64,000 nucleotides of DNA from Patellaria atrata CBS 101060 (GCA_010093705.1 MU006113.1:53245-117244), one strand, 5' to 3'. Positions 1 to 12,181 are shown, counted from the first letter of the stretch. Made by a program: numbers and translations. The notes: generated by a model from the letters alone, not told the origin.

Positions 1-595
1 CTGATCATATCCCCCACACTCGCCGCCGGTGGGTTGGGTCTCCACGGGAGGTGTTGTCTCGGCGGGAGGCGTAGTCTCAGGGGCTGTCGTGCAAGCGGGC
101 TGGTCGTAACCTCCGCACTCGCCGCCAGTGGGTTGAGTCTCCACGGGGGGCGTCGTCTCAGCGGGTGATGTCGTCTCAGGAGCGGTTGTGCAAGCGGGTT
201 GGTCATATCCACCGCACTCTCCGCCGGTGGGTTGAGTTTCAGCGGGAGGTGTTGTCTCGGCAGGAGTTGTAGTGCTGCAGGCCGGTTGGTTATATCCGCC
301 GCATTCACCTCCGGTAGGGGTAGTTTCTACTGGAGCCGTGGTGCTGCAAGCAGGTTGATTGTAGCCGCCACATTCACCGCCAGTCGGGACTGTTTCAGCC
401 GGAGTAGTGGTGCTGCAAGCAGGCTGGTTATATCCACCGCATCCATCAACCGGTGTAGTCTCAACAGGAGTAGAGGTAGTGCAGGCAGGCTGATTGTATC
501 CGCCACACTGAGGAGCGCAGGGAGGTTGGTTATATCCTCCACATTGGGGACCGCATGGGGGACGATTGTACCCACCGCAAGTAGGTTGAGGAAGC
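1..595 (-). repeat. In-gene tandem repeats encoding CGGY(N/D)QPAC units
   Basis: At least nine copies of a Cys-Gly-Gly-Tyr-(Asn/Asp)-Gln/Arg-Pro-Ala/Pro-Cys core are visible. Spacing grows toward the left edge: compact copies lie near 500-595, and copies with long Thr/Pro linkers lie at 1-480. Asn is used in inner copies and Asp in the copies near the edge, so the array has diverged in blocks. Copy number beyond base 1 is unknown. Confidence 0.85.
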
Positions 596-1234
596 GAAGG
601 CGTAGTCGTTGTAGATCCGCAATGGAAGCGAACCTTGTGAATATTCATTTCGCAGTTATTGCGACCTTGATGATGTTTGGGGAGCTTGAAAGTAACTGTT
701 TTCGCACCACCACACTGTCTGTTCTTCACCACAGTACCGCCGCGTTGGCAGTTTGTGGTCTGTCTGCAGACCGATCCATCAGCCATGCCATAATGCAACT
801 CAACTTCAACGTTGTCCAGGTCGACTGAAAGCTCAAACTCGTCAATAGAAAAGTCGGGTTTAGATCCGCAAGAGATTCTAGGGCCATTGTCGTTCTGAGT
901 AATTTTACCAGTGATACACCTGGGTTGGAAAGTACGTTTGCTCAAATCGTCACGCCTCCCAAATCGATTGCCACAGGAGAAGCCAGAGAAATCTGATCCA
1001 CCATAATGGTTGAATGGACCAGTAGGCAGATTACCCCAGTCGTAGCCGTGATTTTGCTCTGGAGAACAGACGTGGTTACCTCTGCCAGGGCGGTTGAAAT
1101 TCTTTGCTCGAAGAGGCCAAGTCTATATTTATATCAGCTTGGTCTCAAGATGATCCAGGATCAGATATCCGACATACCGCAGTGACTTGTTGGGCAACCA
1201 GGCCCCAAAGGAAAACTGAAATGGTAGCCTTCAT
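1..1234 (-). CDS. Secreted cysteine-rich repeat protein, C-terminus off the window
   Basis: Partial gene: the start codon is at 1234 and the frame is still open at base 1. Exon 1 is 1234-1178 and encodes exactly a 19-residue hydrophobic signal peptide (MKATISVFLWGLVAQQVTA). A 55 bp intron (1177-1123, GTATGT...TATAG) follows. Exon 2 runs from 1122 off the edge. The first ~180 residues after the signal form a Cys-containing globular-looking region with several RxCG/SCG motifs. From about base 595 leftwards the protein becomes tandem repeats of the core CGGYNQPAC or CGGYDQPAC, separated by Thr/Ser/Pro/Glu linkers such as STTTPAETTPTGGE. Thr/Ser-rich linkers suggest O-glycosylation and a cell-wall or extracellular location; this is inference. 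I do not recognise the family. Whether it ends in a GPI signal cannot be seen. Confidence 0.8.
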
Positions 1235-4078
1235 GGTGCCAGCCTATTAATGACTACAATATTCAATATGAACAATGGTGGAGTGAGTGTATGCTATACG
1301 GTAGCGAATGTGATAGTTAGAAAAAGGAAAAAAGGAAACTGAAGAGCAAAGAAAACGAATGACTTTGACTCTTCAGGTACTAGAGGGGAAAATACAGAGA
1401 GGAGGATGGGTTGGAGTAAACAAGAGGTCGTATACATGGCGGGCAAGATGGTTGATATATGTTCAAAAAAGCCGCCTACTCTGAAACACAGACCAGCAAA
1501 AGCTCTCCTATGTTTAAGCCAGGTTAAGCTCACGGTCCATAAGAGTTCTTAGGAACACTTTCCCACGGTGGAGCCTGTCTTGTCGCGCGCCATCACGGCC
1601 GATGAACGTGCCTTTCTGCCATCCGATCTTTCGCTGTCAGGTACGGTAAGCCTGGTGGTGTGCAGTGGGGTGAATTGTCAAACAGCCAAGAACTCGCCAC
1701 AACCCCAAAGACCCCCTCTGTTCTTTGTCGGCTCGCAAAGATGAAACGAACAAAAGTGGTATGGACAGCGATTCGTACCTGACGCTAACGCAGGAACAAG
1801 AGTGCTCAAACCTTTCTGTGGTCGTGCAGGCGAGACCGCGTTAAGCAGGAGTTGGTTAAAAGGCTCCTCTCCAGCCTCACCGTTTCTCTTTTTGTCCAGC
1901 TCGTTGTCGAAATAGGAAAAATCAGGGAGAGCATTGGCTTCACGTTTCTATGATTTGCCCAAGGATAGAGAGACCCTCCGCGATGTGCATCTTCTGCCCG
2001 AGTCACGTTTCCGTTCTTCCCGCCCTTGACCTTTCAGTCGGAATGTTTCTCCATTTCTCCTGGCGTGTGCTCGCTCTCGCTGACTCTAAAAATGGCCACA
2101 GATGTTGACGCTCGCCGGACAGTTTTCAAACGCGCGACTACAACTCACTTGGACCAACCAGAGTACAGAGATCGCTGACAACGCTGTCGTGCAGTGAGGA
2201 TCAACACCGTTATTGTAAGCTCGTTGGTTAGGTATAATAGAAGAGCTTGTTGTGTGCTATTTTCAAAATTCCACCATCGTACTTTGATTTTCTTCGCATG
2301 CTCATGTCGTCGGAGGCGTTCAATAACTTAATGTTTTCCTCGTCGGCGAAGAGAGAACGCCCAAATTCGCTTCTTAACCTTTCTGAGCTTATCTCTGCCA
2401 TTCAATATTCGGCCATCGGGCCATCAGCCGTAGTAATTGTGATTCTATGCAGTGCTCACTGTACTTCAAGGTCTACCGGACTATGCAGCGATTCAAGTTG
2501 TGCGAGAAGGCCATCGCTTAGATGCACTGCCTATGGTAGCTCAATGCAAAGTGATGGCGTACCAGCCTTTCACCTGGGAATTGCCGATGTAGGGATGAAT
2601 CGATCGTGCTGATGCCCTTCTAAACTCAGAAATCTGAAGCTCAGTTCACATTTCGTCTCTTGCATCAATCTCTTCACTCTTCAGTCACCTTTCCAGGGAG
2701 GTGGCAGTGTTGCACTTTTCCATTCTGCATCTTTGCATGAACTTGAAACGCAGGCACTCCAAACTATCGATTTTGTTAGGCGAGAATAGTCCCCCTTTCA
2801 CCTGATTCGGACATTCTTTGAACGTCTGTCCACCACTCACACCCCCTTATGTGAATAATGTGATGCTAATAGGGTCCATACCGGAACTCAGTATGCTGTA
2901 AGACTAACATCTCCATGGAAATTTAAGACATGATGTTGGGTGCACGTAGAACTTGATATCGGTCGAGCGTATGATGCAGAACATGGACAAAGTAGTATGT
3001 ATAGTACACCCAACAACTCTAGAATATAAAATTGTGGATAGAGCATGACCGTGTCTTTGTGAACAAAACATAAAGTTCAGCCTTTGACAAGCACGAGTTC
3101 CATAGCTTTTCCACTGACCACGGTATGTTTTGCCGCAATGGCGCGGCCGGTAGCTACGTTGGTAAAACATTTCAGATTCGTGGCGTATCCCACGCTCTAA
3201 ACGGTCTGTTTATCGTATCACTTTATCGGGAAAGTAATCAAGTGATAATGCCTCAATTATCTCTTCCTATTACCAGTTTGGGTAGGTGAGCTTGTGCATG
3301 AGCAGAAGACCTCATACCGTCACTGTTATATCAAAAACGGTAGGCAATAATACTGTTGCTGGAAACACCTGAAATAATAAGACTGAAGTCTCAACTCTGC
3401 TCGTAGATTGAGGATCTCATCAGGAGACAATCTCGCAACCGCAATTTATCCGAATTAGTAGTTATGGTTCTCTCCGTATACTCAGTATGAGTTACTGAGT
3501 TTCTTGTCATACGTAAAAGGCCCAGAACGCTAGATTATAGTAGGAAGAATTTCGGTTCCGCGGACCCCAAACTATACCATGGTAGAGAGATATTGAAACC
3601 ATTATTAGGCTCCTTGAGATCAATAACAATCAGAAAAGGAAACTCTATGGTGACGAATCGATATTTCTCTATAAAATTATGAGATCAGTACTATCAAAAA
3701 CCTCTCATACTATATCGTGTGGAAATTGTCCCGTGGTAGGCGGACCTTGCCGTTAAGGTAAAGGAGAAAACTGAAAAGGAACGATTCTAACTCAAGATCC
3801 TCATCAAGGATTCTCATCACATCGACACATCCTTTTCTCTTGATCACCGGACCAGGATAGTAATAAACGAAAGAGAGACTGTAACGCATTTCTGATTCCG
3901 GTGGATGGATTCTGAAAAAATTTCTCCAAACTAGATAAGATTCGTCTCTTTCTTAAACTACTCATAGAGTCAGAGTCCTCCCTCGGGAACTGCTAGGTGG
4001 TTTTTATCTTACGTTAGCATCTCATCAACATCTACCAGACGATGGACCGTATGCTATAGAAAGCATATTGTTCCTACT
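1235..4078. other. Intergenic, 2.8 kb
   Basis: No reading frame here has convincing composition, splice structure or a recognisable domain. Short open frames at 1294-1533, 1806-2006, 2247-2612 and 2904-3170 look random. The right part (about 2900-4060) is AT-richer than the coding regions. It may hold regulatory DNA for the secreted protein on its left, or a decayed element; I see no terminal repeats. Confidence 0.5.
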
Positions 4079-4752
4079 TTATAAGATGTAGTTCATATCA
4101 AAGGTTTCCAGGACTTGCACGGATACTGGATAGCATGAGATGTCGAAGTCGAAGTCAACGTCAGCTTCACATTTTATCTGAATGAAGCCTTCTCTTAGTG
4201 ATAAGAGTTTTCCGATGGACATGTCTGCATAATAGCAAAAGTTTCCTTGTTCATTATGCAAGTTGACGGAATCTGAGGTGAGGATCAAAGAATGGATGAT
4301 GAGATAACCTACATCTCCGTCTGCCAAGACTTCCGGCAAGTTTACGGTAAGCTGGAACTTGAACTTTTCCAAAATAACCTCTCGTCGTGACCTCCTTTCA
4401 ACTCTCACCCACAGCAAACCTCCAGCAGCTACCTAAAATACTCGAACAGTCAGGTTCATCGGCCTGACAAACTTCTTCGTACTATTATATTAGTAGAACA
4501 TCAACCATCTATGGGCTCCACGTCTGCCTCTACAATTACACCTACATTTCATACCTGCTCTACCTTCGCGGCCTTCCAGATCTCCTCTGCAACCTTGTCA
4601 TCCCGACTGTTGAAGACCGAGGCCAGCTTCGCGGCATTGCTTTGGCTACTGGCGGGAGGTCCGCCTTGAACGGGCGGACGGTAATATCGAGTTGCGTTTA
4701 TTTCAACGTCGACAGTAAGAACATCCAAACAAGTGACACCTGTCACAGCGCG
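4079..4752 (-). CDS. Hypothetical protein, 5' end unresolved
   Basis: Two exons can be joined: 4752-4555 and 4432-4079, with a 122 bp intron (GTATGA...TTTTAG) in phase 0, giving 183 residues to the TAA. The first exon opens directly after an acceptor-like CTCGTTAG and has no ATG in frame; an upstream in-frame TAG overlaps that acceptor. A further 5' exon must therefore exist, or the gene is truncated. One candidate is an ATG at 4897 with a GTGCGT donor near 4852, which would overlap the divergent kinase CDS by 24 bp; this is speculative. The product has an RYYRPPVQGGPP segment and an acidic C-terminal half. I do not recognise a family. Confidence 0.4.
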
Positions 4753-4873
4753 CTAACGAGGAAACCAGTTAAAATCAGCACCCAGCAAAATCAGATTGTG
4801 CGATTATTCGGTATTTCGTAATATTTCCTCAAGTATAGTACATATAACGCACGTAAATTCGATAATATCGATA

Positions 4874-6667
4874 ATGGCCATGTTCACCTTTGATCATGCG
4901 GATTGCGACGTTGGACTTCCCGTCTCACAGAAAATCGACAATGGGTTGGCAGATCGCTTGTCTGCCATGGACATCGATATCCCTATATCAGCACTAGCAA
5001 TAGAGAAAAGTAATTCCACATCTTCTCCCCTGGCTATCGCATCGCCCACTCCAGTACGACGCGCAGATATGAGTAACCTAGACAACGGTCCTCGTATGGA
5101 GCTCCACCATGATAAAGTCCATAGCAAAACAGGAAAGCGAAAGAAGAGGAAGAATAAATGCATGAAACCAGTTACTCCAGCCATGCAGGTCATTCGAGGC
5201 TTCGAAACGCCGGTAACATCAGGTGGTGAGGAGAGTGACTATTCCGGCTCCAGTACGCCCATGATGACACCTAGGCTTATGGATCTGCCTAGTATTACAA
5301 GCAGCCCAGCTATGAGGCCCGCATCAGCGATGGGTGGAATTAGTTCTTTAAAGTTTCAATTAGAGACCTTGAATTTAGACTCTAACTCCCCCCGAGCATC
5401 ATCTTTGAGGAGGATTGATACGACTTCAAGTAGCACAAGCCTGGTCTCAGGAACAACTAGCGACAGTGACAAGACGGAAATGGACACCTATCAGGTTGAG
5501 TTGGCAAACGACTTTATCAGCCCGGATGTGGTTCCCGCCAGATCCTTGCTCCCGAATATCGAAGGAGGACTCCGTCAAGACACTATGTATCGCAAGATGA
5601 CAGCGTCCGATTTTGACACTCTTCGCTGCCTTGGGAAAGGCGCTTACGGGACCGTGCTACTAGTTAAGCAACGAGCAACTGGCCGTCTTTTTGCACAAAA
5701 ACAGCTCCGCAAAGCTACCTTAACGGTGCATAAGAAACTCGTTGAACAAACGCGAACGGAACGCCAAATACTAGAGAGCGTGAGCCGCCACCCTTTCGTC
5801 GTCAAACTCTTCTACGCCTTCCAAGATCACGAGAAGCTGTACCTCATCCTTGAGTATGCCCAAGGCGGCGAACTTTTCCACCATCTCTCGATGGAATCCA
5901 TGTTCAACGAGGAAACTGCCTCCTTCTACATGGCCGAGATGGTCCTCGCCCTCGAGCACCTCCACCGTAACCTCGGCGTCATCTACCGCGACCTCAAGCC
6001 CGAAAATTGCCTCCTCGACTCCGAAGGACATCTCCTGCTCACTGACTTCGGCCTCAGCAAGGTCGCCGTCGATGAAACAGACAGATGCAACTCTATCCTC
6101 GGCACCATCGAATACATGGCTCCGGAAGTCATAATGGGCGCGGCCTACAGCTTTGCAGTCGACTGGTGGTCCCTCGGTGCTCTCGGGTTCGATCTCCTGA
6201 CCGGAAGCCCACCGTTCGGAGGCAACAACCACGCCAAGATCCAGAATAATATCCTCAAGCAGAAACTCCAACTTCCTTACTTCTTAGGCCCGGACGCGAA
6301 AGACCTCCTCACGAGACTTCTTCGTAAAGAACCCCATAAAAGGCTAGGATATAACATGCCCAAGGACCTCCAGACGATCAAGAATCATCGCTTCTTCAGG
6401 AAGATCGATTGGAGGCGTCTCGAGAGGAGGGAGGTGGATCCCCCGATTAAACCGCTCATTACGGATCCCGAGCTGGCGGAGAACTTTGCGAAGGAATTTA
6501 CGGATTTGGCGGTTTCTCCGACGGTGAGCAAGAGGAGTGGGTTCTGGGATGAGGGGGATGGGGTCAAGGTGGTCGGTGAGGATGAGGATAGGGAGATGTT
6601 TGGCGGTTTCAGTTTCGTGGCCAGTGAGAGTTTGCTTGAGGGTGGGTTTTGGAGAGAGTATGAGTGA
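4874..6667 (+). CDS. S6K/Psk1-like AGC-family serine/threonine kinase
   Basis: Uninterrupted 597-codon frame. The start is taken at the first in-frame ATG (4874); a second ATG follows two codons later. Residues 1-240 are Ser/Thr-rich and probably disordered, with a basic KTGKRKKRKNK stretch. The kinase domain spans about 248-505: glycine loop GKGAYGTV (~254), YRDLKPEN (~371), DFGLSK (~390), and activation segment with LGTIEYMAPE. An AGC C-terminal extension follows and ends in a hydrophobic motif FGGFSF (~576), the FxxF(S/T)(F/Y) site phosphorylated by TORC1/TORC2 in this family. No C2 or PH domain is present, which separates it from Sch9- and PKC-type kinases. By family knowledge it would link TOR and PDK1 signalling to growth. 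The family is sure; the exact orthologue is less so. Confidence 0.88.
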   Translation: MAMFTFDHADCDVGLPVSQKIDNGLADRLSAMDIDIPISALAIEKSNSTSSPLAIASPTPVRRADMSNLDNGPRMELHHDKVHSKTGKRKKRKNKCMKPVTPAMQVIRGFETPVTSGGEESDYSGSSTPMMTPRLMDLPSITSSPAMRPASAMGGISSLKFQLETLNLDSNSPRASSLRRIDTTSSSTSLVSGTTSDSDKTEMDTYQVELANDFISPDVVPARSLLPNIEGGLRQDTMYRKMTASDFDTLRCLGKGAYGTVLLVKQRATGRLFAQKQLRKATLTVHKKLVEQTRTERQILESVSRHPFVVKLFYAFQDHEKLYLILEYAQGGELFHHLSMESMFNEETASFYMAEMVLALEHLHRNLGVIYRDLKPENCLLDSEGHLLLTDFGLSKVAVDETDRCNSILGTIEYMAPEVIMGAAYSFAVDWWSLGALGFDLLTGSPPFGGNNHAKIQNNILKQKLQLPYFLGPDAKDLLTRLLRKEPHKRLGYNMPKDLQTIKNHRFFRKIDWRRLERREVDPPIKPLITDPELAENFAKEFTDLAVSPTVSKRSGFWDEGDGVKVVGEDEDREMFGGFSFVASESLLEGGFWREYE

Positions 6668-6989
6668 CTTTTTGAAGGGATCGGGGTGGTTATTATGCAT
6701 TGGGGTAATGGCTGGTCTAGTCAGGATAACAGATGGTATATGTTGCCCAGTTTTACATTCATTAGCATCATTGCTATTATCGGACTTTTACTCTTCTCTA
6801 ATGTCTTAGTATCCTCGTGAATGCAGGTAAAGGTTATCCTGTAGTGAAGTAATCGAATTCAGAAACGCCAGAGCACTCATAAAACGACCGTGGGTATCAC
6901 AATTTGAGCCATAAAAGCCAGACCCACGAAATCATTGTCTCATCATATCATCATACCCATTCCGCTACTGCCGCACACCTCCATTCCCT
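6668..6989. other. Convergent 3' intergenic
   Basis: This is 322 bp between the 3' ends of the kinase gene and the membrane-protein gene. It presumably contains both terminator and poly(A) regions. No other feature is seen. Confidence 0.5.
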
Positions 6990-8401
6990 CTACTTCTCAG
7001 GCTCCGGGCTCTTCGGCAATGCCACACTCTTCGGATCCGGCAAATCAAGCACAGACGGCAAGTCCTGAACCGTCGCGCTCGGCTTGTCAGGAACAGCAGG
7101 GTCTTCGTTGATAATAATCGGAGGTTCGTGTTTTTCGCCGGCGGGGGTCTTGACGGGTTCGAGGATATCGCTGGCCGAGAGTTCGGAGTCGGAGGAGACT
7201 GGAGATGCGGATTCGGCGGAGCGGGCGGCTTCCTTTTCGAGGCGGACTTCGCGGCCGCGCTTGTGGCAGTACCAGAATACGAAGAGGAGGACTGAAGGTG
7301 GGGTTAGTATGAGAAGGTGAGATTGGGAGGGGAAAAGGGTGGGAGGAGGGGGACGTACTGAAGATGGCTAAGCTCATAAGGATATTTGTTCCGGTCATGA
7401 ACACTGGAAAGCGTAGCTTGAGGAAGTTAAGGATTGCGCGTAACATGCTAGCAACAGCGCCCTGCTGCGAAACCAACTTCTTCAGACTTGGGATCCTCGC
7501 TCCAGACGACGTGGACTTCTTTTTCTTGCTGCTCGAGGAGGTATCTGCTTCCCCGAATGTCTTCGCGTCCGCTCCAGGCTTCTCGGATGCCGCAGCTAAA
7601 ATCTCAGGACCCAGTGCAGCTGTCATTTTAGCCGGGAGGCTCTTAATAAGCGTCTGAAGGAACGGCGGCATGCCTTCGAACATCTTGTTCAGTTGCTTCT
7701 CGGAGCCGGTCAGCAGCTTCTCAAGATCGTCGTATGCGGTGGGAATCCCGTTCATAAGGTCTTTGAGCACGACTTTGAACTTGTCAAGCAGCTCTTGTGA
7801 TTCCTTTGAGAAACTGAAGACGCGGTTATTGACGGCAGCGAGGTTGAGCTGGTCGAGAATGGAGGTTAGGTCGTCTTCTTCGCTCTTCTCTTCACCTTTT
7901 TGCTCAGTGGCTGTAGGGGCCTCGCCGGCTTTGAGGGCGTCAGCGGCAGATTGGAGAGAGATAGCTGCTCGTTCTTTGGAGCGGTCCTGTGGTGTTATTA
8001 GCTATATGTTCAGTTCATGGAGGCCTGGGATGTCATACCCTCTTGATCTTAGGGATAGCAGGGAGATACGACCAGTAATCCCGCTTCTTCTTCTCTTCTA
8101 CTGTAAGATTCTCCCCGCCCTTGTCAGAAGCTTCTGCTGGTGGCGATGTAGGTAAAGGGATCTGGTCTGCGCCGGCCATCAGTGCGATTTGTGCATCCTT
8201 TCCCACAACCTTCTCCCCGCTGTCGAGGATTACAGTGGGGCGGTCGGGTAGAGGTGGAGGTGCGCCTTCAGAGACAATACGTTGGAGGTATGCTTCATCT
8301 TCCTCGGTGAGGACTGGCTTCTCAGGAGCTTCTTTCTCGCCATGCTTAGTCTTCCAGTGCAGCTTGTCGGGCAGCTTGTTGCTAATGTATTCGAATGCCA
8401 T
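6990..8401 (-). CDS. Conserved-looking single-pass membrane protein, function unknown
   Basis: Three exons: 8401-8039, 7986-7359 and 7291-6990. Introns begin GTATGA and GTACGT and end CACAG and TTCAG. The model gives 430 residues. The N-terminal part is soluble and charged (MAFEYISNKLPDKLHWKTKHG...). The middle part (~180-290) is predicted helical with conserved-looking FKVVLKDLMNGIPTAYDDLE and MPPFLQTLIKSLP segments. One strong membrane segment (NILMSLAIFILLFVFWY) spans the second splice junction and is followed by a basic CHKRGR stop-transfer and a ~70-residue acidic/proline tail. The start is the first ATG, just after an in-frame run without Met. There is no signal peptide, so a tail-proximal anchor in an internal membrane is likely. 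I cannot name the family. Confidence 0.75.
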
Positions 8402-10034
8402 ATTGTATGCGTAAGAGAGGGTCAAGGTACTTTAGGAGTGTATGAAGTGTCTGATGAGAGTTCAGAATGGTCTGAAAGAAAAAGAATAGCTTTCGATTGT
8501 GAGATAAAGCGCTGTATGCGCCGTGACGAGTGATGATAATAGTTCGGTCAAGACTCCACCCTGTCCATACCCCTCCATACAAGCCACAATCCATCTCTTC
8601 ACTTCCGTCAGACTTCAACAAAACCTGCTTCGGTCTTCCAACCACAATCGAAGACTAAAAGTCTTGTCTTTCCATGTCCACGCATACACCTTGCATGTAT
8701 ATGCGAGCTGAATGGCTTCTCACATGTCGTAAATCCGTATCTCGCCTCCTTTTTCTGCTGATGTTCAAAGACGCCAGAACACCACAAGCCGTTACGGTAG
8801 GAACATATCAAAAGTTCCAACGCGGAATAGAGAACTAGCAAACCTAATACCCACAAACATTTCGTAACTGTAACATCCCTGATGGCCGAGACAACCATAG
8901 GAGTATGGAAAGGGTCTCAATCTCCCAGATTGACTCGTTTCACCAGGAAAGCTTTAGAATGGTAACGTTTACGCATTCTCCTTACCGTCTTCATCAATCA
9001 ATCAATCTCATTCTTCAAGCCTAAATTTCAAGAGGCTTTGGAGATACGAGAGAAGTATTGAAGAGCTTGGAATATATATGGTCTTACATTGTGGGAAGAA
9101 GCCCAAATTTACCTTTTCGTTCCACCGTGGTGATGGAGTTTTCGGGAGACTGTACCTCCAGCCAACAATGATGACCCCGCTCTTAAATGACTGTACCGTT
9201 TGTATGGTTAGACTACTGAGGCCATTTCTTAAAGCTCGTAAGGGCAAGCTCGGATTTCCTGATACCCGCCTCAAACGTGAAAGGGGTGAGGCAGTTACGC
9301 AACAGAAATCACTGTACAGCCCAGCTCATTATCTTGTGACTGACTATTTGGTGGCTCTGTGAGGTGAATGTGAGCTGATGCTGGGGACCTGGGTATCCTG
9401 CAGTGACGGTGTACCGAGAGAACATGACGCACGTGATCGGCCCGTTTCCTGTAATTCGGGCTCAATAACGGGCTTGGTCAGTTCTGTCATAAAGAAGCAA
9501 CAACGTACTTGAACACACACGGAGCTGCACCTGATTTCCAGAATGATCATTGCTTGCCTATATCTGGCTTGACTGTTGGTTGGAGACAACGCTGTTACCC
9601 TTAGGACCCTCAGACAGGCAAACTCAAGAATTTCGGTTCACAATACTGCCCCCGGCATCGGCCTCTACCAGTCAAGGGCCTGTGTTTTTGTTTACAACTC
9701 TATCACATGCCAATTCTTAGCCACCTCAAGTACGCGGTCTAGCTTTTTCGCCTCTTCCTTTCAAAACTCCCCCATCACCTCTACGTCACGCTTCGATGAT
9801 CCCATATTTTGTGGTCAACCACCATCTCAGCGACGCATTCTCCAACCTCAGTCGTCAGTTGGCGCAGTGTCTATCGACCAACTAACTCGTTGTTCGCTTT
9901 TCCCCGGTGTTCACGCGTACAGTCTTCGGTGTAATCATCAAGCGCGTAGCAAAGCACCCTACTGACAACACGTCCATCAAGACAAACTTGCAACAGTCAT
10001 TTTCCCACGTACTCCTTCAGAAATTAACATTAAC
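8402..10034. other. Intergenic between divergent genes, 1.6 kb
   Basis: This is shared upstream DNA of the minus-strand membrane protein and the plus-strand SAP-domain gene. Open frames at 8121-8414, 8523-8898, 9008-9362 and 9576-9965 overlap on both strands and lack coding character. The last one probably lies in the leader of the SAP gene. Confidence 0.5.
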
Positions 10035-12181
10035 ATGGATGACTACATGGACAATGACCCGACCTACGGTGGTATCTTTGGTGTTGAGGATCTTGCGACC
10101 CGCAACCCGGTCAAGCAAGGTCCTACAAACCGTGCTATCCTACGCTTCCATGAGCTTCGCCAAAAGCTTCCATTGAAAGATATAGCAGGTTATTGCAGTT
10201 CCTCGGGGGTCGGCTATTGGGGAGCACAGACAATCCTGAGGGACTTAAGGCTTGAAAAGATCCGTGAGTCATTCTACTTGGTCCCTTCCAAGGAGTCATG
10301 TTGCTACACCTATATAGTAAAGCTAGCAAATATGTCTTTACCCAAACTGATTGTCCCTAGTCGCGAAACCTTTGTATATCTCTGCTTCAAGCTTTGTCAA
10401 AGTAGAGGGCGATGAAGAAACTGAGGTATGCTTAATTCTATACTACTGTTGAAAGAATTCTGATCATTATAGGACCGTACGCTGTATCACAAGAAGATTG
10501 GTCAGAGCCATGGAGATGAAGAAGATGGTCCCACCTTCCAAGACGACAGCGATGCAGAAAGTGATGTTGGCGGCGGAGAAGGTGGAACCCGCCAGCGTCA
10601 CGGTCCCAAACGTATCACAGCTGATCTCGACCATGAAGACACGCTTATCCTTACTATGAAGGAGAGTGGTTACTCTGACAAGCAAGTCGCAGACGAACTA
10701 GCACACATAGGAAAAGGTGTCAAATATGACCGCAAGGCTATTTCATCGCGATTCAACCGTTTAAAGGCTGCCTTAGCAGCTCGCACCGACGATCAACTCA
10801 AGTATGGATTCAAAGAATGGAGTGCAGAGGAGGTAAGTAAAATTCTGCACCGCATGATGTTCCACATCCTGACCTTGGGTAGGATGCAGCACTTACGAAG
10901 GCTTGGGACGATGCAGACAAGCAGATTGATGATGAGATTGCCAAGGTCTACCTTAAGCGTTATAGGTACATGGCAGAACACCTTAATCGAGAGAAAGGCA
11001 CTCGTTTCTCCGCGAACGCCGTTCAAGAACGATGGGGCAATATCATGGCAGGTGAAGCTCGGATTCCTCCTGAGCTCGATGATGATCCCGCATACCGCGA
11101 ACAGCTTCGCGGAGCTACCATGCTTCTGCATATTCTCAAGATGGAAAGTGATGCTCTTGCTGATCGTGAGCTAAAAGAAGCTGAGCGCAAAGCAGAGGAC
11201 CGCCAACGCAAGCTGCGCGCCTATAGGTTACGCGATCAGTTCGAACGAAATACTAGGAAGGCCGCAGAACAGTTGGAGCGTGCTAATGAAAAGGCAGCGA
11301 AATTGAGGGAGAAGCATGAACGCCTGCAAGCGAAGAATGAGACACAAAAGGCTAAGATTCTCGGGTATGAGCAAGGAATTGCTGCAGTCCAGAGTGCAAA
11401 GAAGCGTAAGGCTATTGCACTTGGCCTAGCTGAGGACGATACCCAACCCCCCACACCACCCAAGAAGAAGGGACTTGAAAACCTCTCTCATGCCGATCAG
11501 ATCGAGATAGCTCAATGGGCTGCAGCGAAGCCAACTCGCACTTCAACAAAGAAATCAGTCAACTATCACGAAAATGGCGCCTCTAGCCCAGGTTCTGGCG
11601 GTGATGGTGAAGATGCAAACTATGAAAATGGTGATGCTAGCGATGAAGGCGAGGGAGATATCCGTGAGCGGTTGAACGTTCAAGAGCTCTCCGCTATCTG
11701 CAAGGAACGCGGTATCAATTCGTCCGGCTTGAAGTCCAAAATCATCGTACGTCTCGCAGCTGATGATGCCAGAAAGACAAATGCCGCACTCAGGGAAATC
11801 CTCAAGAAGCGCCACCTTAGCACTCATGGTGCCAAAGACGTCCTCATAAACCGTCTCAAGACGGCTGATGTCCATGAATACTGCACCGATGAAGCTCGTA
11901 AGGCCTCTCTAAATGCTCCAAGGTCTGGTCGTGGTGAGACTGGCCGTGGTAAGACTCCCTCTTCCAATTACTCTACTCCAACAAAGACTCCGACCAGTCG
12001 TGGACGCAAAGCTTCACGTAGCGTTCTTGCTTTGGACGATTTGGACGATGAGGAAGCGTTGGTGGAGGAGGACGAGGTTGTCACTCCAACAAGGCGTCGC
12101 GACATGCCACCACCTGCTTATCCAGCGTCCGCTCGCAGGCGCAATGCTTTCGTCGCTTCTGATGATGAGGAAGAGGAGTAA
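10035..12181 (+). CDS. SAP-domain nuclear protein
   Basis: Four exons: 10035-10263, 10361-10425, 10473-10832 and 10883-12181. Lengths sum to 650 codons plus stop, and all introns are GT-AG. Residues ~130-200 contain a helical region (TLILTMKESGYSDKQVADEL ... KAISSRFNRLKAAL) resembling Myb/SANT-type helices. Residues ~300-380 are a highly charged coiled coil (KAAEQLERANEKAAKLREKHE). About residues 480-550 hold a SAP-like helix-loop-helix (LNVQELSAICKERGINSSGL) followed by a second, weaker copy (AALREILKKRHLSTHGAKDV). The tail is rich in Arg/Gly/Ser/Thr and ends in an acidic DDEEEE. SAP motifs bind AT-rich DNA, so a chromatin or DNA-binding role is inferred. The specific family is not recognised. 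Confidence 0.78.

Noticed and set aside
1-595. CRISPR-like array at the left edge
   Set aside because: The repeats are in frame, encode a secreted protein and have no spacer structure; the organism is a eukaryote.
1235-4078. Transposon or RIP-mutated repeat
   Set aside because: AT-richer, but I found no terminal repeats, transposase-like frame or extreme TA bias by eye.
8121-9965. Several open frames of 80-130 codons on both strands
   Set aside because: They overlap each other, share no family likeness, have no splice-consistent extension and mostly lack a strong start.
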